A stretch of 64,000 nt of DNA from assembly GCF_016587415.1 (NCBI RefSeq), contig NZ_BNJI01000001.1, positions 5,123,501 through 5,187,500 on the forward strand, written 5' to 3'. The translations under genes were made by a program, and so were the position numbers. The notes below the pieces were generated by a model. It worked only from the letters and a program-made list of their open reading frames with translations. It was not told the origin of the DNA and ran no database searches. This document shows, in pieces, positions 9,863 through 17,454 of the stretch (positions within the stretch are counted from its first letter, which is position 1; each line of letters begins with the position of its first letter). The stretch is from Ktedonobacter sp. SOSP1-85. GTDB taxonomy: Bacteria; Chloroflexota; Ktedonobacteria; Ktedonobacterales; Ktedonobacteraceae.

Positions 9863-10063
9863 TTAGGGAGCGTGGTTTTCCCTTTGCTCTTGGGGAAGAA
9901 TAATGCGCAAGTAAACGAAAGCCAGCGCGAGCAAAAGGACGCCAAAGAAGGCTCCGCCAACGCGCATCGAGGTGGGCGAGGATGAAGCAACAATGCTCCA
10001 ACCAATACAATAGAGGCCGAAAAGCAAACTGAGAGATGGTGCGAAAAATCGACGCATAGCCAT
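9863..10063 (-). CDS. Small two-helix membrane protein
   Basis: This 66-residue protein has two hydrophobic stretches (about residues 8-28 and 35-55) joined by a short SSSPTSMRVGG turn and a polar C-terminus. An AAGGAG ribosome site 8 bases before the ATG at 10063 supports it. I do not recognise the family. It lies 46 bases after the 27-residue peptide gene on the same strand, so the two are probably cotranscribed from the promoter at 10477-10505 and share its leader control. The context is ion transport, but no function can be assigned. Confidence 0.65.
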   Translation of the reverse strand: MAMRRFFAPSLSLLFGLYCIGWSIVASSSPTSMRVGGAFFGVLLLALAFVYLRIILPQEQRENHAP

Positions 10064-10109
10064 GCCCTTTCTCCTTGTGAAACATCATTGTTGTCTGCTG
10101 TGGTGTTTG

Positions 10110-10193
10110 CTACAAACGATCCAACGCTTTGGCAAAGCTTATCAAGATAGAAAACACTCCAATAACTACGGCCACAACCAGTACGTCAAGCAT
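10110..10193 (-). CDS. 27-residue membrane peptide, paralog of the peptide in the kdp operon
   Basis: The ORF encodes MLDVLVVAVVIG..., a single hydrophobic helix ending in KALDRL. It has exactly the length (27 residues) and pattern of the peptide at 17325-17408 next to kdpF, which begins MLDLIIVVV and ends ACDKL. A strong AAAGGAG lies 7 bases before the ATG. Such peptides are known upstream of kdpF in other bacteria and may be small subunits. Here the gene is away from kdp and follows a leader with an intrinsic terminator (10227-10260) and the repeated hairpin motif. Confidence 0.72.
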   Translation of the reverse strand: MLDVLVVAVVIGVFSILISFAKALDRL

Positions 10194-10226
10194 GCTCTTT
10201 CTCCTTTGGAAGAGTGAAGAAGAGGC

Positions 10227-10260
10227 AAAAAAGACCCTTCAGCAGTCTCTCTCGCTGAAG
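10227..10260 (-). terminator. Intrinsic terminator in the leader of the 27-residue peptide gene
   Basis: On the minus strand CTTCAGC (10260-10254) pairs with GCTGAAG (10243-10237) across a 10-base loop, followed by GGTC and six T (10232-10227). It lies between the upstream hairpin motif and the ribosome site of the peptide gene, where an attenuator would sit. Confidence 0.75.
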
Positions 10261-10324
10261 AAACGCTTCGGAAGGGGAACAAGGGGCACTGTGATTGTTC
10301 GCGATGTGGTCATCTCTCGGAATG

Positions 10325-10440
10325 GGGGAAATGTACCAGAACCGGTCATCTTTCGGAGTCCCTTCTTTTCTGCCTTTTCAAGACACAAAGACATCTGAAA
10401 ACCGACCAGCCTTCCCGGTACACCTTTCTCCAGGCAAAAA
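10325..10440 (-). ncRNA. Candidate structured leader RNA (copy B), possible riboswitch
   Basis: Minus-strand sequence contains ACCGGGAAGGCTGGTCGG near 10415-10400 and a 3' element TGACCGGTTCTGGTACAT near 10345-10328. The outer 5' arm AGGTGTACC can pair with GGTACATTT (nine pairs with G-U wobbles), and inner GGUC can pair with GACC. Copy C on the other strand has the same organisation with GGUC/GAUC. A terminator and a peptide gene follow. I could not match it to a riboswitch class I know. Confidence 0.6.
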
Positions 10441-10476
10441 GCTCGTGTATGCCTATGCTTCTGCCTATTGCTTCAT

Positions 10477-10505
10477 AGCATAGTTCATGCTTCTCGAAAA
10501 TGCAA
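10477..10505 (-). promoter_or_regulatory. Candidate sigma-70-type promoter for the 27-residue peptide unit
   Basis: Minus strand: TTGCAT (10505-10500), 17-base spacer, TATGCT (10482-10477). Predicted start near 10470 gives a leader of about 275 bases that holds copy B of the hairpin and the terminator. Confidence 0.55.
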
Positions 10506-10536
10506 TCTGGCATTGTGTTTAAGACTGTCTACTTCC

Positions 10537-10565
10537 TTGTCTTCACAGTCTCATCATGCTATACT
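10537..10565 (+). promoter_or_regulatory. Candidate sigma-70-type promoter for the antiporter gene
   Basis: TTGTCT (10537-10542), 17-base spacer, TATACT (10560-10565). Predicted start near 10572 gives a leader of about 260 bases holding copy C of the hairpin. It diverges from the promoter at 10477-10505. Confidence 0.6.
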
Positions 10566-10596
10566 GATTGCCACAATCTATATTTATGTATTTCTG

Positions 10597-10700
10597 GAAA
10601 GCACCGGGAAGTCTGGTCGGTTACGGTGTCTTTGTACATTTCATCACCATGTGATGGATGCACAAAGGCGCAGCAACCTGATCGCTCTCGGTGCTTTTCT
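10597..10700 (+). ncRNA. Candidate structured leader RNA (copy C), possible riboswitch
   Basis: AAAGCACCG (10598-10606) pairs perfectly with CGGTGCTTT (10689-10697), closing a domain of about 100 bases. Inside are ACCG-GGAAGUCUGGU-CGGU (10603-10621), a second stem GTCTTTGT/ACAAAGGC capped by CATCAC/GTGATG (642-656 in the 10 kb block), and TGATCG, whose GATC can pair with GGTC of the conserved loop region. The layout matches copy B on the opposite strand and the gene downstream is a cation antiporter. Confidence 0.62.
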
Positions 10701-10743
10701 TTGTGGAAAAGTAGGGTCCATCACTTAACACACTACGTGGAAA

Positions 10744-10825
10744 CGTCCTGTCGCCGTTGATATGATGCTTCTGCAAAATAATACTTTGCTCTGCACGAGC
10801 CGAAACCTTGGCTTAGAACAGGACG
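10744..10825 (+). promoter_or_regulatory. Anti-Shine-Dalgarno / Shine-Dalgarno pair before the antiporter gene
   Basis: CGTCCTGT at 10744-10751 is exactly complementary to ACAGGACG at 10818-10825, which includes the AGGA ribosome site 8 bases before the ATG at 10832. Pairing would hide the site, so it could be the expression platform of copy C. Not verified by folding. Confidence 0.5.
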
Positions 10826-10831
10826 AACACT

Positions 10832-11863
10832 ATGTTTCCTTTTAATATTCCTTCATCTTTGCCTGTGGCTCTTGGGCTGTTTTTCGTTTCACTTATCATC
10901 GTGATCGCCGCATCCACACGGTTTACACGCAAACTAGAGGAGTTATGTGTCGCATTCAATCTTTCAGTTGGTATGCTGAGCCTGTTGAGTGCTCTCGGAG
11001 CCAATATTCCAAATTATGTCGCTTCCGCCCTCGCGATTTTTGCTGGTCATGACGATGTTGGTATTGGCATCATCGTTGGCTCGAATATTTACAATCTTGC
11101 CATTATTCTCGGTCTCTGCACCTTCTTTACTCCTGAACGTGCTGGGATGACATTGAATACACAGGAGAAACGAGATATCCGCACGATTGTCCGTTATACC
11201 TTTGTGATTACGCTCCTTTCATTCGTGGTCATCGCCTGGCTTCCAGACGAACCAAGCCTGAGCACCATCCATACTACGCACATCGTCCTTCTATTGGCTG
11301 CCCTGGGGACACTGGGCATCTTTGGCGCATTCCTGCTTCACCTCATCAGGCGCCCACGTGGCGGTAAAGGAATATCTCTGCATCCTCATGATCATCCCAA
11401 ACGGGAAGCGTCATGGTCGATACTTCGTCTAGGGAGTGAAATCATCTTTACTCTGGTCGTTGCATTGGGTGGGGTCCTGGTAATGGTCCAGTCAGGACAA
11501 ACGATGACTGCCGATGTCCATATGCCCTCAGTTCTCGCAGGCTTGCTTGTGCTCGCTGTCGCCACATCATTGCCCAACACGGTCGTTGCCATTAGCCTCG
11601 TGCGTACTGGTGAAGCTGCAGCATGTATTGAAGAGGTTTGTAACAGTGGAAGTATTAATACCGCGCTGGGCATCGTCCTGCCGCTCGTATTTTTGTCAGG
11701 TTTCCTGGAGGACCGTTCCGTGCTCTCTTTGGATGCTCCGCTTACCCTGGTGCTCACCATAGGTGTATTCTTCTGGGTAGTGAGAGGCCGCATCAGTCGG
11801 ATCGCGGGTGCCCTCCTGCTCGTGACGTATATGACCTGGGTGCTTCTCCGTTTGTGGATGTAG
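10832..11863 (+). CDS. Sodium/calcium exchanger-family cation antiporter
   Basis: The 343-residue protein has about ten hydrophobic helices in two halves, each with an inverted alpha-repeat, as in the Na+/Ca2+ exchanger superfamily. Alpha-1 reads SALGANIPNYVASA (about residues 53-66) and is followed by GIIVGSNIYNLAII; alpha-2 reads AVATSLPNTVVAIS (about 242-255) followed by NSGSINTALGI. The usual sequence is GTSxPE, with Glu binding the cation; here both Glu are replaced by Asn, so calcium may not be the main substrate. It is the only gene of its transcript, has a long structured leader, and its 3' end overlaps the convergent gene at 11793-12113 by 71 bases. Confidence 0.85.
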   Translation: MFPFNIPSSLPVALGLFFVSLIIVIAASTRFTRKLEELCVAFNLSVGMLSLLSALGANIPNYVASALAIFAGHDDVGIGIIVGSNIYNLAIILGLCTFFTPERAGMTLNTQEKRDIRTIVRYTFVITLLSFVVIAWLPDEPSLSTIHTTHIVLLLAALGTLGIFGAFLLHLIRRPRGGKGISLHPHDHPKREASWSILRLGSEIIFTLVVALGGVLVMVQSGQTMTADVHMPSVLAGLLVLAVATSLPNTVVAISLVRTGEAAACIEEVCNSGSINTALGIVLPLVFLSGFLEDRSVLSLDAPLTLVLTIGVFFWVVRGRISRIAGALLLVTYMTWVLLRLWM

Positions 11864-12113
11864 ACGACATCTTGCTATTTTTCTCCCTTCTGCTCAGGGA
11901 GAAGTCAAGACGTTGATAGCAGAGGAACGTTAGGACGATCGTGAAGAACATGGGAAAGACGCTTTTTGCGAGGAGGAAGAGAGCAAAAGCGCAGACTATC
12001 GCGAGCAAAGACAAACAAATCACCATGAACCGTTTCTTTTCGTTTTGGACAACACATCTTTCATGGCTTTGCTGACTTTGTTGGCCCGGTTGTTCTTCTT
12101 GAACATCTGTCAT
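11793..12113 (-). CDS. Small hypothetical membrane protein
   Basis: The 106-residue frame has a Gln/Glu-rich N-terminus (1-28), two adjacent hydrophobic segments (about residues 30-65), and a polar Arg/Ser-rich C-terminus. AAGGA lies 7 bases before the ATG at 12113. It overlaps the end of the convergent antiporter gene by 71 bases; the non-overlapping part covers both hydrophobic segments. The family is not recognised, and the C-terminus could be over-extended. It might be a real small membrane protein or a chance frame. Confidence 0.45.
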   Translation of the reverse strand: MTDVQEEQPGQQSQQSHERCVVQNEKKRFMVICLSLLAIVCAFALFLLAKSVFPMFFTIVLTFLCYQRLDFSLSRREKNSKMSSTSTNGEAPRSYTSRAGGHPRSD

Positions 12114-12668
12114 GGTGATATCCTTCTTGCCGAGATCTCCTGCTTTCTGAAGAACAGACTGTGATAGTTCCTACTATAGCGCACAGATGATCAAAAGATT
12201 GTCAAGAAAAGACCTACGGAGGTAAGAGGTCACTCAGAAGCTTTCGGTGTAGAGTATTTGCATGAAATACATGTTTTGTGGAATAACAGCGGACTCTTCT
12301 GACAGAGCTTCCGCCTTTCCTCTTTCCTCTCATAGAAGGAACGGAACTCTTGGTGGCTAGAAATCCACTATCGTTTCCGCTGTCCACTCAATAGTGTTGA
12401 GATCGAGAAACGTACATCTCACTCTTGGCGTGTTTCCAAGCTGAATTGCACTGAGCATAGAGGGGTTTACCCGCGGCTGAAGACTATCAAGGATTCTCTG
12501 CCACCAACAAGTAACTGTTGCTTTCCTGCTACATATTAGGAAGACTTTGTGGTGTCTTGGCATAAGCATGTACAAAAAGGCGCAGCTCTCGCTTATGAGA
12601 ACCACGCCCATGGATGCGGGAGAGTGCAGGTGGGTGCCTGTATGGTATACAGGCGCCCACCTACGTAA
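12114..12668. other. Gene-poor region between the small membrane protein and kdpC
   Basis: This 555-base stretch has no convincing gene. An 84-residue minus-strand frame (12357-12611) lacks a ribosome site and family resemblance. The only clear structure is the inverted repeat at 12629-12661 after kdpC. Confidence 0.5.
12629..12661 (-). terminator. Hairpin downstream of kdpC (kdp operon end)
   Basis: GGTGGGTGCCTGTAT and ATACAGGCGCCCACC form a 15-bp stem with one G-U pair and a 3-base loop, 8 bases after the kdpC stop. There is no T-run, but position and strength suggest it ends the operon transcript. Confidence 0.6.
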
Positions 12669-13265
12669 TTAGGAATTTAGCTTGTCCAGGTCGAGATTGA
12701 GTTGCAGGACATTGACATGGGGCTCGCCGAAGATCAGGAGGAAGCGCCCCTGAATATTATCATCAACAAGCTTCTTGACGACGTCCTCGCTCAGGCCGCG
12801 CTCGCGCGCGATGCGTGGGACCTGGAAGTAGGCTCCAGCGGGCGTAATATCAGGGTCCAGGCCCGAGGCCGAGGTCGTGACCAGGTCAACGGGAACTGGC
12901 ACGCCTGGATTCTCCTTCTGCAGCTCCTGTGTGCGCTGCTGGATAGCATCTTGCAAGTTCTTATTGGTTGGTCCCAGGTTAGAGCCAGCCGAGTTCGCGG
13001 CGTTATAGGGTTGGGCCTTACTGCCATCATCTGACAGCGTTGCCGAGGGGCGACCGTGGAAGTACTTTGGCAGTGTCCACTCCTGGCCGATCAGGTCGGA
13101 GCCTACAAGCTGTCCATTCACATAGTGCATGCTGCCATTGGCCTGGTAGGGAAAGAGCAACTGGGCCAGGCCTGTCACGATACCAGGGTAGATCAGACCC
13201 GTCACGATTGTGAGCACAATCGTGATAGCGATGGCGGGCCGGAGCACTTTAATAACGGTTTTCAT
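12669..13265 (-). CDS. kdpC: KdpC, potassium-transporting ATPase subunit C (main operon)
   Basis: The 198-residue product is of standard KdpC length: one N-terminal helix (about residues 9-33), then YFHGRPSATLSDDG, SNLGPTNKNL, TTSASGLDPDITP, RERGLSEDVV and a C-terminal GEPHVNVLQLNLDLD. KdpC stabilises the KdpAB complex and assists ATP use at the membrane. It is the last gene of the kdp operon, 19 bases after kdpB, and is followed by the hairpin at 12629-12661. Compared with the KdpC at 1048-1863 it lacks the N-terminal extension and the central insertion. Confidence 0.96.
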   Translation of the reverse strand: MKTVIKVLRPAIAITIVLTIVTGLIYPGIVTGLAQLLFPYQANGSMHYVNGQLVGSDLIGQEWTLPKYFHGRPSATLSDDGSKAQPYNAANSAGSNLGPTNKNLQDAIQQRTQELQKENPGVPVPVDLVTTSASGLDPDITPAGAYFQVPRIARERGLSEDVVKKLVDDNIQGRFLLIFGEPHVNVLQLNLDLDKLNS

Positions 13266-13284
13266 AGCGTAACCTTTTCTCCTC

Positions 13285-15453
13285 CTAAAGCGTCAGGTGC
13301 AAGGCGACCAGGATCAGGTCGATCAATTTGATGCCGATGAACGGGATGATGATGCCACCAACACCGTAGATCAGCAGGTTACGGCGCAGAAGAGGACCGG
13401 CACCAATCGGGCGGAACTTCACACCACGCAGAGCCAGGGGAACGAGCGCGATAATGATGATCGCGTTAAAGATGACTGCCGAGAGTACTGCGCTATGCGG
13501 AGTGGCTAGCCCCATGATATTGAGTGCATTCAATTGTGGATAGGTCACGGCGAAGGCGGCGGGAATGATCGCGAAGTACTTGGCCACGTCGTTGGCGATG
13601 CTGAAAGTCGTCAGCGCACCACGAGTGATCAGCAATTGCTTGCCAACCTCTACGACTTCGATCAGCTTGGTGGGATTGGAATCCAGGTCGACCATGTTCG
13701 CGGCCTCTTTCGCGGCCTGCGTGCCTGTATTCATCGCCACGCCGACATCGGCCTGGGCCAGGGCGGGCGCGTCATTGGTGCCGTCACCAGTCATGGCAAC
13801 CATACGACCACCGACCTGCTGCTCGCGGATGAGCTTCATCTTGGTCTCAGGCGTGGCCTGGGCCAGGAAGTCATCGACGCCCGCTTCTTTGGCGATTGCC
13901 GCCGCGGTGAGGGGGTTGTCACCAGTGATCATGATGGTGCGGATACCCATAGAACGCAGTTGGTCGAAGCGCTCGCGCATGCCGCTCTTGACGATGTCCT
14001 TGAGCTCAATGACGCCAAGGATGCGTGCCCGGCCACCGCGAGTCTCGGCGACCACCAGGGGCGTGCTACCAGCCTTCGCGATGGAGGAGACTAGCTCGTC
14101 CAGCTCGGCGCTGCTCACGCCACCGTTCTCTTCAACATAGGCTTTGACGGCGTCGCCCGCGCCCTTACGGATGGCGAACATGTTTCCATTCAGATCCACG
14201 CCGCTCATGCGCGTCTGCGCGGTGAAGGGGATGAAGGTTGCGCCTTGAACATTCTCTGGGGAGAGGCCATACCGCTCCTGCGCCAGCTTGACAATCGAGC
14301 GACCTTCCGGTGTCTCGTCAGAAAGGCTGGAGAGGAGGGCCGCATGCGCCAGGTCGCGCTCATCGACACCAGCGACGGGAACAAAGCGGCTCGCCATACG
14401 GTTGCCCAGCGTGATGGTGCCAGTTTTATCCAGCAGGAGCACATCGACGTCGCCAGCCGCTTCAACGGCGCGACCGCTCATTGCCAGCACATTGCGCTGC
14501 ACCATGCGGTCCATACCCGCGATACCGATGGCCGAGAGCAGGCCACCGATGGTGGTAGGAATGAGACAGACCAGCAGGGCGATCAGGGTCGTTACGGAGA
14601 CCGCCACCCCAGAATAGATGGCGAAGGGTTCGAGCGAGACACAGACCAGGACGAAGATAATCGTCAGGCTAGCTAGCAGAATGTTCAGCGCGATCTCGTT
14701 CGGCGTCTTCTGGCGTTTGGCGCCCTCAACCAGGGCGATCATGCGATCCAGGAAGGTCTCACCGGGGTTGGCGCTGATCTGCATGACGATCCAGTCCGAG
14801 AGGACGCGCGTGCCGCCGGTCACGGCGCTGCGGTCGCCACCACTCTCGCGAACCACGGGGGCGGACTCACCGGTGATGGCAGACTCATCGATAGAGGCCA
14901 CGCCCTCGATCACATCGCCATCACCAGGGATGACATCGCCGGCCTCGACCAGTACATAGTCACCCTTGCGCAGGTCGGGGGCCTGGACCTCTTCATAGGT
15001 CGAGTTGCGCTCACTCGATTTGAGACGTTTGGCGATAGTGGTCTTGCGCGTACGGCGAAGCGTATCCGCCTGGGCCTTGCCGCGACCCTCGGCCATGGCT
15101 TCAGCGAAGTTGGCGAAGAGGACGGTAAACCAGAGCCAGATCGCCACCGCGAAGACAAACCAGGTCTCCGCCGTGAGCTGATCGCTTGTAAACGAGCTGG
15201 TTGGCGTGGTAAAGAGGAGCAGGCGTACAAACTCAAGGGTCGTAATGACGCTGCCGACCTCAACCACGAACATGACCGGATTTTTGAGCTGCCAGCGTGG
15301 ATCGAGTTTTTTGAATGAATCGAGCGTGGCGCGGCGGATGATCGCGGGATCAAAGATCGAGCGGTCCCCCTTGCGGCGCGATTTGACAGGTTTTGTCTCT
15401 AGCGCGCTCTGCTCTTGCATATCTGATGGATCTTGATTTGTCTGAATGCTCAT
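13285..15453 (-). CDS. kdpB: KdpB, potassium-transporting P-type ATPase catalytic subunit
   Basis: KdpB (722 residues) hydrolyses ATP and drives potassium uptake. Visible signatures are the A-domain TGES loop (IDESAITGESAPV), the phosphorylation site DKTGTITLGN, the nucleotide-binding KGAGDAV region, MITGDNPLTA and the hinge GDGTNDAPALAQADVGVAMN with TQAAKEAANMVDLDSNPTK as in KdpB. Membrane helices are present at both ends. It begins 5 bases after the kdpA stop and is followed by kdpC. Length and motifs are complete, so it looks functional. If the first locus has no kdpB, this protein could serve both; that is inference. Confidence 0.97.
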   Translation of the reverse strand: MSIQTNQDPSDMQEQSALETKPVKSRRKGDRSIFDPAIIRRATLDSFKKLDPRWQLKNPVMFVVEVGSVITTLEFVRLLLFTTPTSSFTSDQLTAETWFVFAVAIWLWFTVLFANFAEAMAEGRGKAQADTLRRTRKTTIAKRLKSSERNSTYEEVQAPDLRKGDYVLVEAGDVIPGDGDVIEGVASIDESAITGESAPVVRESGGDRSAVTGGTRVLSDWIVMQISANPGETFLDRMIALVEGAKRQKTPNEIALNILLASLTIIFVLVCVSLEPFAIYSGVAVSVTTLIALLVCLIPTTIGGLLSAIGIAGMDRMVQRNVLAMSGRAVEAAGDVDVLLLDKTGTITLGNRMASRFVPVAGVDERDLAHAALLSSLSDETPEGRSIVKLAQERYGLSPENVQGATFIPFTAQTRMSGVDLNGNMFAIRKGAGDAVKAYVEENGGVSSAELDELVSSIAKAGSTPLVVAETRGGRARILGVIELKDIVKSGMRERFDQLRSMGIRTIMITGDNPLTAAAIAKEAGVDDFLAQATPETKMKLIREQQVGGRMVAMTGDGTNDAPALAQADVGVAMNTGTQAAKEAANMVDLDSNPTKLIEVVEVGKQLLITRGALTTFSIANDVAKYFAIIPAAFAVTYPQLNALNIMGLATPHSAVLSAVIFNAIIIIALVPLALRGVKFRPIGAGPLLRRNLLIYGVGGIIIPFIGIKLIDLILVALHLTL

Positions 15454-15457
15454 GTTC

Positions 15458-17191
15458 TTAGAATGCCTTTCCCGACAGCATCAGCAGATGCTCCACAATC
15501 GGTCCCAGCGAGTAGGCGGGGAAGTAGGTCAGGGCGCCAACGATCAGGATAACCCCAATGAGCAGGGACACAAAGAGCGGTCCCGTCGTGGGGAAGGTAC
15601 CTGCACCTGCGGGTACGACCCTCTTCTGTACCAGGGAGCCAGCCAGGGCCATGACCGGGATGACGAAAGCGAAACGGCCAATAATCATGGAGAAAGCAAG
15701 AGTCCAGTTATAGAAGGGCGTATTGACGGTAAGGCCACCAAATGCTGAACCATTGTTGCCGTGCGCCGATGTATAGGCGTAGAGAATCTCCGAGAGTCCG
15801 TGTGGACCAGGATTGAGAATCGAGTTTGTGCCAACCGGAAGAACACTCGCGACCGCCGAGAAGAGCAGGATACCAGCGGGTAGGATCAGGATGGCGAGCG
15901 AGGCCATCTTCATCTCCTTCTGCTCGATCTTCTTGCCCAGGAATTCGGGGGTGCGACCCACCATCAGGCCCGCGATAAAGACCGCGAGAATAGCGAAGAT
16001 CAGCATACCATAGAGGCCGGAGCCGACACCACCAAAGATGATTTCACCCAGAGCAATATTGGCCAGGGGGATCATACCGCCCAGCGGGGTAAAGCTATCA
16101 TGCCAGGCATTGATGGCACCACAGGAGGCGTCAGTCGTGATGACCGCGAAGAGCGAGGACTGCGTGATGCCGAAGCGTACCTCTTTGCCCTCCATATTGC
16201 CGCCCGCCTGAGTCGCGGAGACACTCTGATCGACGCCCAGGTTATTCCAGGCGGGATTGCCAGCCTGCTCGGCGGGCAGGGCCACAGCAACACCAGCCAG
16301 GAAGAGCACGAGCATGGCCGCGAAGAGCGCCCAGCCCTGGCGGGTATTTTTGACCATTTTGCCAAACTGGTAGGTCAGGCCCGCGCCGATGGCGAAGATG
16401 GCAAGCGTCTCCATCAGTTCGGTGGCAGCATTGGGGTTTTCAAAGGGATGGGCCGAGTTGGCGTTAAAGAAGCCGCCACCGTTCGTTCCGAACTCTTTGA
16501 TAAACTCCTGCGAGGCCACGGGACCCTGCGCGATGGTTTGAATGGCACCGTTGAGTGTATGTACGGTTGTATAGGCGTTGAAGTTCTGCACCACGCCCTG
16601 GGAAACCAGGACCAGCGCGCCAATGGTGCAGATTGGCAGCAGCAGGTACAGGGTGCAGCGGGTGACATCGACCCAGAAGTTCCCCAGGTGTCGCGCGCTT
16701 CTGCGAGACAGACCGCGAATAAACGCGACTGCCAGGGAGATACCGACCGCGGCCGAGGTAAAGTTGTGGAAGGCCAGACCCATCATCTGAGTCAGGTAGC
16801 TCATCGTCGTCTCGCCAGCGTAGGCCTGCCAGTTGGTGTTACTGGAGAATGAGACCGCTGTATTGAAGGCCAGCGCAGGTTCCACGGGGCCCATGCCCTG
16901 CGGATTGAGCGGCAACCACTGCTGAACGCGTTGCTGGATATACAGGAGCAGGATGACGACGATAGTAAACACAATCATGGAGACGGTATAGCCGATCCAG
17001 GTCTGCTCCTCATCCTCCCTGGTGCCATAGATTTTATAGAAAAAACGCTCTACCGGGACAAATACCGGCGAGAGCCAGGTTCGTTCGCCGGCAAATATCT
17101 TGGTCATATATAGGCCCATAGGCTTGGTAATGAGGATGAGTATTACCACATAGACCAGGACCTGCAAAACACTATTTGATGTTACAGGCAT
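15458..17191 (-). CDS. kdpA: KdpA, potassium-transporting ATPase subunit A (main operon)
   Basis: The full-length 577-residue KdpA has about ten helices and the four pore loops expected, including FSSNTNWQAYAGE and EFGTNGGGFFNANSAHP. It forms the potassium-binding channel of the Kdp pump. The start at 17191 is followed by MPVTSNSVLQVLVYVVILIL, the first helix. It lies 24 bases after kdpF and 4 bases before kdpB. It is clearly divergent from the partial KdpA at 1-983, so the two loci are not a recent duplication. Confidence 0.97.
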   Translation of the reverse strand: MPVTSNSVLQVLVYVVILILITKPMGLYMTKIFAGERTWLSPVFVPVERFFYKIYGTREDEEQTWIGYTVSMIVFTIVVILLLYIQQRVQQWLPLNPQGMGPVEPALAFNTAVSFSSNTNWQAYAGETTMSYLTQMMGLAFHNFTSAAVGISLAVAFIRGLSRRSARHLGNFWVDVTRCTLYLLLPICTIGALVLVSQGVVQNFNAYTTVHTLNGAIQTIAQGPVASQEFIKEFGTNGGGFFNANSAHPFENPNAATELMETLAIFAIGAGLTYQFGKMVKNTRQGWALFAAMLVLFLAGVAVALPAEQAGNPAWNNLGVDQSVSATQAGGNMEGKEVRFGITQSSLFAVITTDASCGAINAWHDSFTPLGGMIPLANIALGEIIFGGVGSGLYGMLIFAILAVFIAGLMVGRTPEFLGKKIEQKEMKMASLAILILPAGILLFSAVASVLPVGTNSILNPGPHGLSEILYAYTSAHGNNGSAFGGLTVNTPFYNWTLAFSMIIGRFAFVIPVMALAGSLVQKRVVPAGAGTFPTTGPLFVSLLIGVILIVGALTYFPAYSLGPIVEHLLMLSGKAF

Positions 17192-17215
17192 CTGTGTTCC
17201 CTCAACATCTTGCGA

Positions 17216-17311
17216 CTAAAATTTCTCTGGTGCGAGCAATGCCACCACGAGATAGACAACGATAGCCAATGAGACAATCCCCACGAGGATATATTCAAGA
17301 GGGGTATTCAT
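17216..17311 (-). CDS. kdpF: KdpF, small subunit of the Kdp pump
   Basis: This 31-residue peptide starts MNTPLEYILVGIV and ends LLAPEKF; one hydrophobic helix followed by the PEKF-like end is the KdpF signature. KdpF binds and stabilises the KdpABC complex in the membrane. It sits between the 27-residue peptide and kdpA in the same operon, 24 bases before kdpA. The gene is too short for most automatic gene callers. Confidence 0.9.
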   Translation of the reverse strand: MNTPLEYILVGIVSLAIVVYLVVALLAPEKF

Positions 17312-17324
17312 AGTTCATGCCTCC

Positions 17325-17408
17325 TTACAACTTGTCACAGGCGATAGTAAAGCCTATGAGCAGCAAGAAACTTGCAATGGTCACGACAACAATGATGAGA
17401 TCGAGCAT
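17325..17408 (-). CDS. 27-residue membrane peptide upstream of kdpF
   Basis: The peptide begins MLDLIIVVVTIASF and ends TIACDKL: one hydrophobic helix with an acidic third residue and a charged tail. GGGAGG lies about 8 bases before the ATG at 17408. Similar 26-29 residue peptides precede kdpF in other bacteria, though their role is not established. A paralog of identical length lies at 10110-10193 outside the operon. It is separated from kdpF by 13 bases, so it is cotranscribed. Confidence 0.8.
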   Translation of the reverse strand: MLDLIIVVVTIASFLLLIGFTIACDKL

Positions 17409-17454
17409 AGAAATCCTCCCTTCTGGCGAAGCGCTCGCTCCCCTGGGGTTGAGC

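Noticed and set aside
10597..10700. Cobalamin riboswitch as the identity of the leader motif
   Set aside because: GGGAAG and a GGUGC-like stem recall it, but the conserved B12-box and the CCGCCACUGU segment are missing, and the genes are ion transporters.
12357..12611. 84-residue minus-strand frame in the gap before kdpC
   Set aside because: No ribosome site, no family resemblance, unusual Cys/Trp content and no neighbour logic.
16100..16852. 250-residue plus-strand frame inside kdpA
   Set aside because: Antisense shadow of a well-conserved kdpA; rich in Arg/Gly/His as expected from mirrored codons.
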